A stretch of 64,000 nt of DNA from Motacilla alba alba (taxonomy: Eukaryota; Chordata; Aves; Passeriformes; Motacillidae), in assembly GCF_015832195.1 (NCBI RefSeq), contig NC_052019.1, positions 46,565,016 to 46,629,015 of the forward strand, read 5' to 3'. Of this stretch, positions 47,461 through 61,023 are shown piece after piece. Both the position numbers and the translations under genes were made by a program. How positions within the stretch are numbered: position 1 is the first letter of the stretch; each line of letters starts with the position of its first letter. Under the pieces are notes generated by a model that saw only the letters and a list, made by a program, of their open reading frames with translations, had not been told where the DNA came from and did no database searches.

Positions 47461-50400
47461 GGTGCTTTGAGTCTGAGTGTTTGGCAGTTCAATTCAATAA
47501 CATCACCTCTAGAACTGAAAGCAAAGGGTTAAGTGATCTTGGGCAAAGCAATCACATCAATGAATTAATGTTTGTACTAAGAGTCTGAAGAGACAATGTG
47601 TTACGGAAGCACCAACAATACTAGATGTAGATTTTCTTCCTCATAGGCCTTTTGCTTGTAGGGAAGTACAGATGACACACGACTCATTTTGAATTTTTGC
47701 ATGAAACAGCTGTGACTCCTTTCTTGAAGGAACAGGTAGCAGCTTTGCCCTCCAACACCCAACAAAGCTCACACACAGAAGAGCATTCCTTGTATTCTGA
47801 GCCTGCCTCTGTTATCCATACACTTACTTTTCCCTGTACATAAAATTACTTCTCATCAATTTTAAGCAAAGAAAAATGCCAAATGACAGACAGCTCAGGT
47901 GCCTAAGCATGAATGGAGAAAGATTTTAAAAATTCCTGGTGGTATTTTCAGGGGGCGCGTGTTCATCAGACTTTCAACTAATCTCAAAGAAGTTTTAAGT
48001 CTTGTCTTAATGAGGCTCACAAGAGGTCTCTTGGTAGTTTTCAGTGTATGCATTACCAGCATCACAGAACTACAAGCCAGGAAAGAGCAAGAAAAAGGGA
48101 CTGCTGGAAGGTAGACAGTAAGAGCTCAAGGATCTTCCATTCAAGCTTCTTGTAGACAGCAGTCACATTTGTGTTGTATGCTAATCCCATCCAGGTTTTA
48201 ATGTGTCCAAAGAGACTGACAACTAGGAGAATTAGACTTCAAGCCAACTTAAAAGTGAGTTTCAGGGAGAACACAAACACATGAGTCACAGCATCTGTGG
48301 GGGATTGCACAGAGCTGACCTGATTAGTGCTGTGGGTGAAAGAGCAACCCACAATAACATGCTCCACGCTACAGAGGCTGCAGAAAACCACCTTCAGGGC
48401 ACACACGCATTCTCTTGCCGTGGCTGGCACGTCCCCTCTTTTAACAGGCAAACTTGCTGTGGTGTCAGACATACTGAATGAGGGCTACCTCACTGGGCTA
48501 CAGCCAAGACCTCCATGCACACCACCCAGCCATGCCACATTCCCTTACTCATTGCCCAGCTCAGGAGTGAGGTATAAATGGCTTTGCAAGGACCTCATGC
48601 CCTTTTCTTCATATCCTGGAGAGAAGACTTGCAACCTGTGCTGCTCATGTCTTGTTCAGACCAGCAGCGAGTACATTCACACTGTATGGGAATAATTCTG
48701 GAATCTCTGATCTCTGGCATACAACAAATGGTGTGCTCCTGGTATTTCTAACTAGCTCACTTTTCTGATACTTGTTACCAGGTAGAAATGTATTTTATAA
48801 TTGAAAGTAGGATTAACTGTTACAGGTATTTGAACACAGAATTTAATAGAATATTATGTTCTGTATTTCTACAAATACAGAGTTATATTTAAAGAATCCG
48901 TTTCAAAGGAGTCCTTTCCCAACAGCAGAGGACCTTTCAGTAAGTCTTTACAGGAATAACAATAGGATTAGACAACAGGACCCCTAGAGGGTACTGTGTG
49001 ATCCAGACTAGCACTATATAACAGATGAAATTTTCAGAACACCTGAACAGGCAGATCATTAGTTCAAACCTTTCACAGCTTTTATTTCCAAGTATGTTAT
49101 GAAAATAAAATTACTGAAGCATGTAGAAAGGAGATGAGAGAAGATCTGAGCAAGGCCAAACATTAAATTATGAAATAAACATTATTTTTAGAACTTTCCA
49201 CATGAATAAGATCCCTAGAAGAACAGGATTTCCTACCTTCCAGCTGTATCCTCCAAGAGACCAAGAGCCAAACACCATTTTCAGAAGAGACCAGAGAACT
49301 TTGTGGCTGACAAGAATCACTACAACAGGAGTTAAAAATGAAATATCATTATTACAATAAACAGAAGTACATAACTGCCAACTTTTAGGGTATAAGCCAA
49401 CTTCTAAATGGTAAGATTAGGGAAAAAAGAAAAATCTCTGCTGTCTATTTATCCTACAAATGTCTCTGTAAAGGTGTTTGCCAAAGCTTTCTGGAGGCAG
49501 TTCAGGACAGCTGAGCGGAACAGGCTGTTAAAATAACAGGTGGTTCCCAAGGTAGTTGTTAAAACACCTATTAGACAGACAAGCATCCTTCTAGTTGTGC
49601 CCGTTCTCCTCCTCATTTCCTCTTTTTCCCATTCTTCAGGCTCAGACCCAGAAGGCTGCGACTCTCCCTTCATCACGATTCTGCAACTACCTGATGGTGT
49701 GGCAGAAAATCCCTCAGAACCTGAAACATATTTTGGATTTTACATCCCAAGAGGATACAGGACAGAGGGTGGCTGAGTACCACAGCACTTGTGCTCCAGG
49801 GTGACTACAATGGGAAAGCTACCAGGGTGGGGCAAACCAAAGCCATCTCGTTTACTCCTGTACACCCTCCAACAAAAAGTGTCACACTTCAGCTAAGAGC
49901 ACAACCTAAATAGTTAAAAAACAAACAAAACAAATCCCCAAACCAAAATCAAACAAATCCAGTAATGAAAAACCGATAAATCTATTTACCACATAAAAGT
50001 TGGGAACATAGAGAAAGTTAGGCAGAATGCCAACTTCCTGCCACTTTGCAGACAAAGCATGTCACACCTTTAGTTTGGACATTCATAAATAGATTCAAAC
50101 TGTTGATACTTCAGAGACCAGTGAGCAGAAACAAGGAAATTTCTTTTTAAACTCTAATGACTGTGTTCAACAGCAAGACTGCCATGTGGGCAGCAGATGA
50201 ATAGTAGACTTTGTGAGCACATGTCTGGCCTCCCACCCAACACTAGTGTCTGCTGTGAGCAGCAGCATATACTGAAGGAGCCATCTCCTTATAGCTGCAT
50301 GGATATTGAGGCAAGCTAGGAATGTAATAGCTTCTTAAATGAGCTAACAAATTAGTTAACCCTTTATTTAAAAATTGTCAGGAAAACGCACCCTAAAATC

Positions 50401-53400
50401 TTGCATGAAGGCTATTGGCATCCAATTTCGGAGATATTAAGTGCTAGTGGAAAATATTTAACAGTCTCTTTTGTCTTGAACAAAAGCAAGAACAACCTGT
50501 ACTGAGGACAGAAGATAAGGAAAACAGTTATCAGAAGATTCTTCCCAACCTTACTCATGCTCTTGTTTCTTCTTCTTCAGTTTGTATTCTCTGTGACCAA
50601 GGAGAGTCAGAGATGGGAAGAAAAGTGAGCATTGACATTTGTCAAGTGATCCTCAAAAGATGTTGTGTGAGATGTTTTCATTAAACCATCATTTCAGTCC
50701 CCAGCTAGTCCAAATATTCCTCCTGCCTGCCACCTCCAGTGTTGGTAAGTGTGTCCTTGTGCACAGACACATCCAGCTGGCTTGGCACACGAGTGTTTTG
50801 CATCACTGTGCCGTGGCAGCCTGGTCTTACACAGCCCAAGCTCTGCATAAGCCAGAACAGCTACTGCCCAAAGGAGACAGCAGGGTCTTGTACATCAGAG
50901 AGAGGTTCAATTCCCTTTCCCTAACAAGCTATCCCTTTATTGCATCCTGCCATTCTCCATCTGAGGAATAACCCTCTTCCTCTGCACAAAGTGTTGTAAG
51001 AATAGAGACTGGTAGGAACTCTAATATTAGAAGAGCAGGAGAAATGTGAATCTCTGAGATGCATTTGCAGGAGTAGAAACAAATCTGTAATGGCTCTGAG
51101 AACTGCTCTTGGGTCCCACAGCTTAGGCTTAACTGCAGCAATTGCCCTTTTTGTATCATTCAGAACAAGGTTTTCTGTACTTAGTCAAGACTTCAGGGAA
51201 GAATTTGGGTTTAATTGAAAGAACATGCCTGCTTAAACCTTGCTTCTGGGTGGAGCAATCAGAGGTGGGTTCAGTTATTTTATTTCTCCCATAAATTATG
51301 CGAGTCTAATGTGTCAGTCTTAGAAGTTCTTCCATCTGGAGATGGGACTTGTGCCAATTATGTCATAATTTTTCTTGCCTCAAGTGCCTCATATTTATTG
51401 TATAGGAATCAAAATCCTAAGCAGTTCAGGTGGTGAGTAGATTTCCTTGTGACAATGAAGCATATTTTATTTTAGAACTTTAGGCCAGCTTCCTGCCACT
51501 ACATAACAAAAATATGATTTATCATACATAAAATCCACATTTTGGAATAGAAATAGAAAAAAATGTTACAATGGCCCAATTTATCTGGGGAAATTTTATT
51601 CTATCATTGCTTGACAGCATAATTTTATAGAATAAAACACTTTGTACTGAGGGAATTTCACTTGTGTTAAAATATATTTTTACTGCAAAATAGTGTAGGA
51701 AAGGTTTGAATTTTAGAAAAGATTAATAGGCTAGATAAGCTCATTCTAAAAGGATGTGCCAAGATATTTTTTACAGATGGAATTGTAGTAGGCATCATCT
51801 TATTTTAAATTAAAAACAAATAAATGGACAAATAGACTTTATGCAGGGTTGGTTTGGGGTTTTTTGTGAATAGAAAAATACAGAGTTTTAAAAATTACAA
51901 TGAAATCAGAGAAATCTGCCATGAAGGAAATCAGTAAAACACTGTACCATCCAAATACATGTGGCAGGTGTGTATATGCATAATTGAAAATACTTTAGAC
52001 TTAAGGTAGATATTTTTTGCCCGGACATCTCAGAGAGCTTTCTGAAATGGGAAACCTCATTTTGCAAGGGAGCAAGGCAGACAGAACCCAGGGAAGTGGC
52101 CTTTCAAGGGATCTACATAGTCAAAAATTACAGGATATAAAAGAGTTGTCCTCACAGTTTGCTCTCATACATCAAAAATATACAGCTTACAGCCAATACA
52201 TAGTACTGAGTGTGTGGAATTTTTCTTCCTACAGAACCCTGATACATTGCAATATAGGGACTCTTACCCTAGTTTCCAGCTGATACTGCCTTTTCTGGGA
52301 ATTGAAGCAGCTTCATTTTGCTAGAGGAAGACTTCTTATTCACAGGGGGGAAAAATACACTTTCATGTTAAGGCCAGTTCATTTTTGCACTTAAAATTTG
52401 AAACTGATTTTGAACATACTGCTTTTCTCGGCACCGACTATTAAGTAGGTCATCCTTGTCCACAGATAATTTTTAGGCGCCCTCCTGAAATATGACAAAG
52501 TTTTTCAGTACAGCAGAGATAAAGTAAAGCTGGAAATGCCACTGGAGTGTTCAAGAAAGGAACTTGACTGTTGTATTCAAACCTTGGGTATAACATACAT
52601 TTAGTTGCCAATATTACAAAGCATTTCTGCCTATATGTGCACTAGAAGAACACAACTCTATAAAGAACATAAACAAATCGTTGGCTTCTTCTCATTGAGA
52701 ATGTCCTTACATCTTTTACTGGATTGAGAATTTAACAGAATGTTGTTACAGGCCCCTACAGTCCAGTCATCTCTTGACTCTGCTCATACTCTCCTGTACA
52801 GAGTCCTGGCACTCTGCTACTCCTACAGACAGGAGTATACTTTCTAAACCTTATTCTTGTCTTTCAATTCCCATACAACACACTAGTAAAAAAAATTACA
52901 AGAAATAAAGAGTTCTATAATACAGACAACGCAAGTTGATCCCTTACAAAGATAGAATAAGCCTTGTGGTGAACAGTCTGGAGAAAATACCAGGAGTGAA
53001 AGAGCCTCAGGTATCATTAAACACCTCAGCACCAGAACTTACAAAAGGTAAGTGATGCTATTTCATATCCAAAGTCAACCTTCTGGTGGGAAACAGGATG
53101 AAACTCTGTTGCCTGAATTATGTTTTAATCAGTTCTGGGTGAATTTGGAAGTGCTCTGTAAACTGAAACCAAGCTGAACACTACGATGCTTTCCTGCCAA
53201 CACAGGCTTCTCCCACGGCTCCAAATGATCTGATATCACAAGTGTAAATCACGGTTTAATCGTAAATGACACCAAAACCAAAACACAATAGGACAGTCTT
53301 TTTGAATGAGAGCACATGCACAGTAGAGTTGTAAAATTGAAAAGCAGCACACAAAGACTTTGATTTAAAAATACACCATTAGTTTTTGCTGTCTTCAGCT

Positions 53401-54725
53401 GGTCAAGCAGATTGTGGAGTGGAGTGTATGTCTATTGAGCTCCTGTTCCCTGGCATTTCTGGGTTGCCAATAAAACCAAGGAAAAGCAGTTGGAAGAGAG
53501 TTACTCAGTAACATTTCTGCAGGAATTTCCATCTGGCAATGGAACAGGTGAACTTGAGCTTAAATGAAGGGCTTAAGTTCAGAAATAGCTCCAAAACCAC
53601 AAAGTGACTATTTACTTTGTTTTGACTGGAAAAAAAACTCCAGATAAAATCTAATGGCTTACAAAATTCTTTTCAAGATACCAAAACAGTTATGTGAACA
53701 ATTGGTGTTGGACTTGTACCCTTCACATTAGCAGACACTCTTCTGTCATTTTCTGACTGTATTGAAGAACCTGGCTCCAGCCAATGGGCATAAGAACAAT
53801 TTTTTTTAAAATTGTACCTGAAATCAATATCTGATCATTGTAATTATCACCTGCACATGTATTACTCTCTTTTTTTTTTTTTCCTCAGTGGGAGAGGAAG
53901 ACAAGTCAGGAGGAGGCTTGTTTGAAAAGTAGCAAGAAAAAAAAATTCTTATAGCCCAGGATGCATATGAAACCCAGTAACTTTAATATATTATACTCCT
54001 TAAAGACCAGTTTTAATAAGCAAATGAAAAGGCAGATTGGATTCTTGTGTTTGTCTATTTCCTCTTACATTTGGATTGTGAGATAAAGCTCTGTGTCAGT
54101 CCAAAACTATTGCACCCATCACAACATGTCAGCAGCTGTGACTCAGAGCACATTACACTCAGGAAGAGAAAGATGCAAAGATAAGATATTAGGACTGAAA
54201 TCAATACAGGATTCTCTTTTACATATCCCAACAGTCTCATTAACTTCAAAGTAGCTGATATGAATGTAATTAAGGAGCAGAACAAACAGCAAAAGGGGAA
54301 AAGAAACCACAGGGCTCTGTTTCAAGATCCTCAATAAAATGGCATAGCAGAGGGCTGTAGTATAAATCACAGGATACACTGTCAAGCCTAACAGAATTTT
54401 TTTTCAACAAATAATAGTGACATTTTAAACAATGCAAATTGTATAAATGCGGGCATCGGCAGTTTAAACACAAATAAGCATTGCCACCAGGGAATAACTT
54501 CATACAACAACAAACAACTTCTTGGTGCTCTAATGTGCTAAACCCAAATCACAGCTGGCTGCTAGTATTAAACCTATATGCTACCCACACAAGACAGTAA
54601 AAAAAGGAGACAGTATAAAAAAGGAGAGCCAGGTGCACCATGACAGAGCTGGATACTGGAGACTTTACAAGTCAGCTCTGCATGGTCACAACCAGAAAGC
54701 ACCGCTGTGCAGCAGCTCTGAAATG
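47460..54725. other. Long noncoding stretch, mostly featureless
   Basis: Seven kilobases without a recognisable exon or RNA gene. At 52020-52095 the order ACATCTCAGAGAGCTTTC, ATGGGAAACCTCATTTTGC, AAGGCAGACAGAACCCAGG faintly recalls a MIR-like SINE, but it is too weak to call. T- and A-tracts occur at about 53870-53882 and 53938-53945. The 122-codon frame at 48327-48695 has no motif. Confidence 0.6.
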
Positions 54726-54734
54726 CACACCAGT

Positions 54735-54747
54735 GTTAATAATTAAC
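54735..54747. promoter_or_regulatory. Perfect HNF1-type palindrome
   Basis: GTTAATAATTAAC exactly matches the consensus HNF1 homeodomain dimer site GTTAATNATTAAC. The symmetry continues four more bases on each side (54731-54751), and a GTTAAC hexamer follows at 54752-54757. HNF1A/HNF1B bind such sites in liver, kidney and gut enhancers; use at this position is an inference. Confidence 0.55.
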
Positions 54748-54759
54748 ACTGTTAACCTG

Positions 54760-55285
54760 TTGGGCTGCTGTCAGGTGCACGGCCTAGTGTGCAAAACTAA
54801 ACGAGAATGCTTCGGTGTGCCATAGGTTATCCAAGTCATGCTGAGAGAAAACATGTCCATGGGACAGAATTCTAACCTCAAGGGCATTAAATGGCAGCAG
54901 TTGTGAAGAGCAGGCTGGGTGGGTGCTTTCCATTTGCAGAGGGCAATGGGCTTGGCTGAGCCGCAGGAGAGAGCCTGGGCTGCTTTTCCCCCACCATCCC
55001 AGCCTCTACAGAAACAGGACAGCTGAGTCCCCAGGCATCAGGAAGGTGGCAGTGACACATTTTTAGCAGGCAAAGTGCAGCTACAGGGAAAAGGTGCAGA
55101 AGACTTCAGGGGAAAAATTTCTTCTAGCATTTTTCATAAGCTCTAAATTCTTAAACCCTCCCCCATCCTGTTCACCCCACAAATGTGAATCAAGGGATCA
55201 ACAGATCAATGGGATAATTGCATGGAATGTCTTCAATGGAGCATCAGGCCCTGTTTCTTACATACATTACTGAATGCTCCTACGA
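54760..55285. other. Noncoding stretch, nothing recognisable
   Basis: Moderately GC-rich DNA between the HNF1-type site and the candidate conserved block. No exon or repeat is seen. Confidence 0.55.
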
Positions 55286-55289
55286 AGTG

Positions 55290-55850
55290 CTAAATTAAAA
55301 TTTACGGTAGTGCTAATTGAAGTCACATTTGTGTGTGTGCTGCGTGCTGTTAGGCAGGAGGAGATTTCTTTTGCTGGAGATTAAAACTTCAGTAATGTCT
55401 TTTTGTGCTTGTACCAGTTTAATGCAAAAGCAAAACAATTATAGGAGGCTGTTAATGGATTAGATGGCCAGTGTTGCTGTCTAGCTGTGTTCCAGTTTTT
55501 CCTCCGTTGGCTCTGTACTGTCTGTTGTCATCTCCTAATTATCTGTTCCTTTTTCAGTTGGCAGCTTTAACATGTTGGGGGTATTATTCGAACCCAAATT
55601 AATTTGTGTTTTTCAGGAATTGCTTAAAGAGTAGGAGTTTTATTTGGAGCTTGATATGGCAATAAAATTTTTATCAGATGCAAAAGAGAAATGTTTTTTT
55701 TGGCTGACTCGCACTGCCATGAAACTATTCACATTGATCAGCAAGAGCAGAGAAAATGCTGGCGTTTCAAAATAAAATAAGAACTTCTGAAGTTCTTGGC
55801 AGATGATTTGTTTCCCCATGGCCTATCATCATCAGCTCCCACCTTATGGT
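55290..55850. promoter_or_regulatory. Best candidate conserved noncoding element in the window
   Basis: Over 500 bases of non-repetitive, motif-dense sequence: GTGCTAATTGAAG (about 55310), AACAATTATAGG (about 55434), the paired-homeodomain type TAATGGATTA at 55453-55462, CCTAATTATC (about 55534), CCAAATTAATTTG (about 55594) and AATAAAATTTTTATC (about 55661). CpGs survive (TTACGG, TGCGTGC, CTCGCAC). Two 3' splice-like tracts (TTCCTTTTTCAG, GTGTTTTTCAG) are present without matching donors or open frames, so it is not an evident exon. The texture is what I would expect of an ultraconserved-class vertebrate enhancer. Confidence 0.4.
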
Positions 55851-58845
55851 AGTTTCTGAGGGCAGAAAGCAATGGCACTTGCAAAAAAACTTGGAGAGTA
55901 TGTCTGCTCAGGTCTTAACTGACAGCAAGCAAGTTCAAGGACATAAGGAAAGAAACCTAGCATTTAAATCCTAGTATTTTTATTCATGCAGCCAATGTAT
56001 TCATAAGTAAGAACACATTTTTATAGTGCTACATATATTTTATATATTTCAAATCCTGCTAGGTACTGCACATATGCAAGTCCCTTTAAAGCGTGCAGCA
56101 TTGAATCCTTGCAGCCATTCTTCCTAAATCGTGCCCTGTTCAGCCACCATCCACAAAAATATACAACAAAAATAATTGCAAATAGAATTCTGAGGAGAAA
56201 ATAAGTAATGAATATATTTCCTAAGAGATACTGAGAAAACATGGGTTTTGCAAAATCCAGTGTTCCATACACACTATCTTCCAGCAGGCTCTGTGTTTAC
56301 AAGAAGCAGGCTGCACTGAAGAGTTTATTCCAACAGTCCAGTGCCACCTTTTAAACATGAAAACTCCCCTGCATTCTCTCTAGAAAACCATCTCTTGGGA
56401 AAACGGAGTAAAGAGGGGGAAATTAAGACAGAATAAACACAAAAAGAGTTAATCTGAAACTAATCAAACCCCATTTTCCTCCCCTGCACCAGAAATCTTT
56501 TTTATTTCAGTGCTGAATTCATTTTCAAAGACATGCCGATACTTTTGAGGGGAATTCCACATCTTACAGCTGTGCAATCTGCCCTGCAGTGTACGCCTTA
56601 CTCGCCCACCTGCTCACTGCAAAACACCCTGAACTTCCCAGAGCTGAGGCTGAGCCAAAAGAGCTGCGCTTTAGACATGTCACTGACCTCCAACAAAAAC
56701 TATGCTTAACCCATTATATTTTAAAGTAAAAGTGGTAAAATTTAAAACTGCACAAGGCTAGCAAAGCTCTTGTTACCTTGCAGTGTTATGTTGTATTATG
56801 CATGGTCATCTGTTAATAATGCATGGTTTTATACAGCAGTTACAAAGCAATTTCATTAAACAGCTTCATTTTAAGAATAATTTGTTAAGAATGCAACTTC
56901 TGAAAAAGACTAAGTTCTTTTCCACATTCAAAATCTAACCCACATTCTGAGAATAAAGGAACAGTCATAATTTAAACATATGACAATTCATGCTTTGAAA
57001 CATCATGTAAGTCTAGCCTTAACTACCTCCCATTTGATATTTTATTTTCACTCGCTTTATTATTCTTCTTTATTCATGTTGACTCAAAAGTATATACTAA
57101 AATTTTAATTTTATCCCTTGCTGTGCATTTTGGTGCCAACAATGAGTTGAACTCTACCTGTTTAAAAGCTCATTTACTGGGGCAAAATGATGTCACTTTC
57201 TTCTCATAAGGGCTAACCTAGTTTTGTTATCATGAAAGATTAAAAGACATGACCTTTGGCATTGAAAAATATTGTGGCAACTCCTACAGCTTCCAACTTG
57301 AATACTATGAAGTATGCTTGCTTTGTAGCAAGCAGAGCACTAAAACATGTACTATATCTGGCAGAGATATTTATTTTCAGCTTTCATCTCACGCATGCAT
57401 TAACTGCTGAAGTGACTATATTGTTGGTAGAACAATGGGTCAAGCCCAGACCTGGTGGAAGCTATCCGATGGGCAGGTGTATCACTGGGAAAGCATTCAT
57501 TTGAACAAAAGCACAGGGCTGAAGTCAGAGGCACGCTATCCCCTCTGCCTCATTGGTGGAACTCAGCCATTCCCTCCGTGATAAGTACCAGTGCACAATC
57601 AGCTCCAGGAGTACAAGCATTCTCACTGAGGAGGAGGAAAGCACGCTCAGCAGCCTGCCAAAAAGAGGGGAGCAAGATTGCTCGTGTACAATGCAATCAC
57701 CCACATGTGCAGACAAAAAAAGCATGGCGAGTGGAAAGAAATACAAGGTCTACCTTAGCCTGAACTGACTTTTTTTTTTTTTTCCTTTTCTTATTAACAG
57801 AAATCACAGTCATCCAAGGTTCAGTCAATCCCTACAGTGAGAGCGAGCAGCGTGGTCACCACGCATAGTTTTGTTGTGAATGTTGTGATATTTGATGTCT
57901 CCCTTCCACTCCTCCTCCTTAGAGCCTCTTTTTATGAGACGTAATCTTCTTCACTCTAGAACAACTTTCTAATCCTTGCAACCACAGAAGTGACCTCAAA
58001 ACAGCTCCTGTGGTGACAGTAGTCACTTGACAGCAGTGAGGTTCCTGCTGTGGATGCTCACACCACAGCCCTCCAGACCAGAGAGTCACCCACTGAATAT
58101 CCTGTTAAAATTCTGACAAAATGAAAGATGAAAGCAGGCTGTCACTAGAACAGTTCACCAGGCAATACACACTGATAACGGCCAGCTGCATGGCAGGGCA
58201 TGCCCACATCTAACATCAGCCACTATTACCAGGCAGTTTTGAGTAATCCATGCCACGGATCACAGAAGTTAAAGCAAGCCCAACCATTCTACTGCAAATG
58301 TATAAAGCAGTATGGCTGATTTTTCTGCAGGACATTTGGTCTACTTAGAATAATCTTTAATTACTTTGTGAGTATTTTTTTTTTTTTAAATCAACCTTTT
58401 CACCTCTGCCTCCCCCATTTGGACAAAAGAGGAACAGGATAGTAAGGCAGGGCTAAAAGAAAAAAAGACTCTTTGGATTTCTGATCCAGACTACATTTTC
58501 AAGGCCAGCGTACCAGGAAAAGCATTTGTTTGCATATCAGCTCTGAAGGTGCAATAGACTAGAGCACAGACAAACATGGTTCTGTCTTATGTTCACAACC
58601 CTTTCCAACACATTTTTACAGTTTCCTAAAAGACAATGTACAATCTCTGATTTTATAGAAGAAGTCAGCATGACTGAGCATTAGAAAATGTGGCCTAAAA
58701 TACACATTTCAATTCATTTTATAAGTGTTTACTTTTAAAGAGAGAGACTATGAAAAGTTTCATCATGAGATTTTAATTTTCACTCAGATGATTCTAATTT
58801 TTTTATTTTTTTATCTCTATCACATACATCATGTTAACTACATGT
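55850..58845. other. Noncoding stretch with an AT-rich block
   Basis: No exon or repeat family is recognised. From 56740 to 57130 the DNA is AT-rich with TAATAATGCATGG and CATTAAACAGC-type text and could hold another regulatory element. T-tracts lie at about 57769-57784 and 58375-58387. The 102-codon frame at 57455-57763 has no domain. Confidence 0.55.
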
Positions 58846-58847
58846 AA

Positions 58848-58870
58848 CCCCCCCCCCCCCCCCCCCCCCC
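58848..58870. repeat. 23-C homopolymer tract
   Basis: An unbroken run of 23 C lies between CATGTAA and ATTTC. Long C/G homopolymers are rare in vertebrate DNA and are difficult for most sequencing chemistries, so the true length is uncertain. Confidence 0.88.
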
Positions 58871-58871
58871 A

Positions 58872-60250
58872 TTTCTTTGAAATTCTGGTTCCCACACATC
58901 TAAAATAATATTTCTTGATCTCCTTCCAAAAAATTTTAATGTGCACTTGCTAAACACCCCCCTTAAATACAGTTGCTTTGGAATACAAAGTCCTTCCAGA
59001 ATAATACAGGGTGGGATTTTTCAGGTCACTGTTTTTCCTCTTTTCTAAATGTCAGGATCTCACAATAGCCTACCAACAACAGGCATCAGAAATAACCTTT
59101 CCTTGTGGCTGAAGATCCAGTGGGAAATTCTGGCCACAAAGAGACACTTACAGAACACACCTGGACCAAATTTCATGACTTATTAAAACCTTATCATAGT
59201 TCAATATTTTACCATGGTAAGGCACAAAATATGCACAAATGTCAAACTACATTAATTCATTAAATATTTACAGGAATTTTTAAGACAGTAAAAAATTTAG
59301 AAAAAGTCCTCTTATTTTATATACCTCTGGTCAAGATAAATTAGCTCAGCTGAATAAGCATTCTTATAAAATTTGAATGGGTCCCCTTTCACAGGCAACA
59401 ATACTCCCTTTAGTTTTGTTTCCAAAGCAATGATGCCAATTAATTATTTTTTTTTTAAAGGAATTGCATGCTCTGTAGCTGTTTCTCAATTAAGAATACA
59501 TGTTCCCATGTTACCCTCTTGGTTAGAAACCCACACATTTTCACTAGTTAAAACGTGTTTTGCTTCAATTTCCAGCAGTTAGATCTAGAATAGTCTATTT
59601 CCAAAGCTAGTACAAAATTAGGTCTTGGCAGACTCTGACCAAGATAATTCACATTATCTGCCTTTTGGTAAGTTATAAAGTGAGTTTCAGCATTCCTACA
59701 CACCCTACGGGAGTTTTTCTCCTTGAGCAATCTCCTCTTTTCCCTGAATTGTCTCCAATTTATCATCAGTTTCTTTGAATTTTTGATGACAGAATGTGAC
59801 ACTGCAGAGAATTCCCAATTAGATCTGCTGTGACATTCTCTGTTTATATTTTACCTTTCCTTGCTCATGTCTCCAATGATGGTTAACATCTTAAAGAATG
59901 TCATGAAGTCACTGTTCCACTGCTCTCTGCTAGAAAATTTCCACTACGCTCTAAATTCGTCACTTCTCAGGGAGTCTCCCATTCTGCTATCAGAGCTTTA
60001 ATATTTTTACCTTCATGTTCCATCCTATCTTGATTGTATAAACATTCAAATAATTACATTTCCTTTACCTTATCAATTCATGGACAGTAAGGTCTATGTC
60101 ATAGGTCTCTTCATAATTCTTTTTTTTCCCCCCAGTCTTGTGTCACTTGCAATGATAATCAGTGTGGATCTGCTGTGCTCCTTTGGGTCGTCACTAAATA
60201 TCTAATTCCAGTTTGCAGCAGAAAGGGAACAGAGTCAGCGACTGAATTTT
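58872..60250. other. Noncoding stretch, nothing recognisable
   Basis: AT-rich with no recognisable exon, RNA or repeat family. The 84-codon minus frame at 59548-59802 has no motif. Confidence 0.6.
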
Positions 60251-60251
60251 A

Positions 60252-60280
60252 ACACACACACACACATGCACACACACACA
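60252..60280. repeat. (CA)n microsatellite, interrupted
   Basis: CA dinucleotides run for about 29 bases with a single TG interruption near the middle. Confidence 0.92.
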
Positions 60281-61023
60281 GAAACTAAAATGTTGCAGAA
60301 GACGTCATGTAAAGACAAGTACACTCGCTGAATATTCATTATTGCATGTTGGTAGAATAGTAGCACTGATATAAGAAATGTGAAAATGAAGGTCTGGAGT
60401 TCTAATTTATAGCCTTTTTATTAGTAACTCACGCTTTTTTCCTGGTCCTCTTTGCATGGGAAGATATTTTACATGCACACTAAATTAATTAGACATGTAA
60501 AAGACATTTCACGCTGGCCAACTCAACTGCTTTGGGCAGTATTCCACCAGATTTCCAGACAATTAACAGCTGTAACATCTGGAAATCTCCAGACGATCGG
60601 CCACCAACCATGCAAAAACCGGCTCCATATCACACAAGGCTCTGCTGCACCCCAGGAGTTGAGAGGCACAGACATCACGGGAGGCAGGCATGCACAGGAC
60701 ACGCTGAAGGAGCTGCACAAGCACGGGTCATCTACATGTGCGTGTCCACATGCTCATTAGGGATGCTGGATCTGCTATTCTGAGGAGGACTGGAAGCTAT
60801 GATGTCTTGACTATTTCATTGCTGAGCTTTTCAATATCATTCAGCTCTGTATCTTCCTATCCTATGGGACAGGAAGCAACACACTGGCAACACTCACCAC
60901 AGGGGCACGAGAAGCACCAATCCTTTTGTTTTGGTGTGAAAGATCAAGTCTAAGGGCCTCAAAATCGAAATCTGAATTTGTTCCTGCTCTTTCTTCCATT
61001 AATTTCTTCCATTCTATCCTTCT
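60281..61023. other. Noncoding stretch, nothing recognisable
   Basis: Overlapping frames of 65-102 codons exist on both strands at 60452-60783 and 60738-61080, with no recognised domain. Confidence 0.55.

Noticed and set aside
48984..48998. CCCCTAGAGGGTAC as a CTCF site
   Set aside because: It departs from the CTCF core at two informative positions (A to C near the start and the final C of GGC), weaker than the motif at 12.66 kb.
52020..52095. Possible third MIR-like SINE
   Set aside because: Only loose resemblance to the MIR landmarks; the key ATTTTACAGATG word is not present, so I left it in the intergenic description.
55555..55616. Two 3' splice-like tracts (TTCCTTTTTCAG, GTGTTTTTCAG) suggesting an exon
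   Set aside because: No matching donor or sustained open frame follows. Polypyrimidine-AG words are common in AT-rich DNA.
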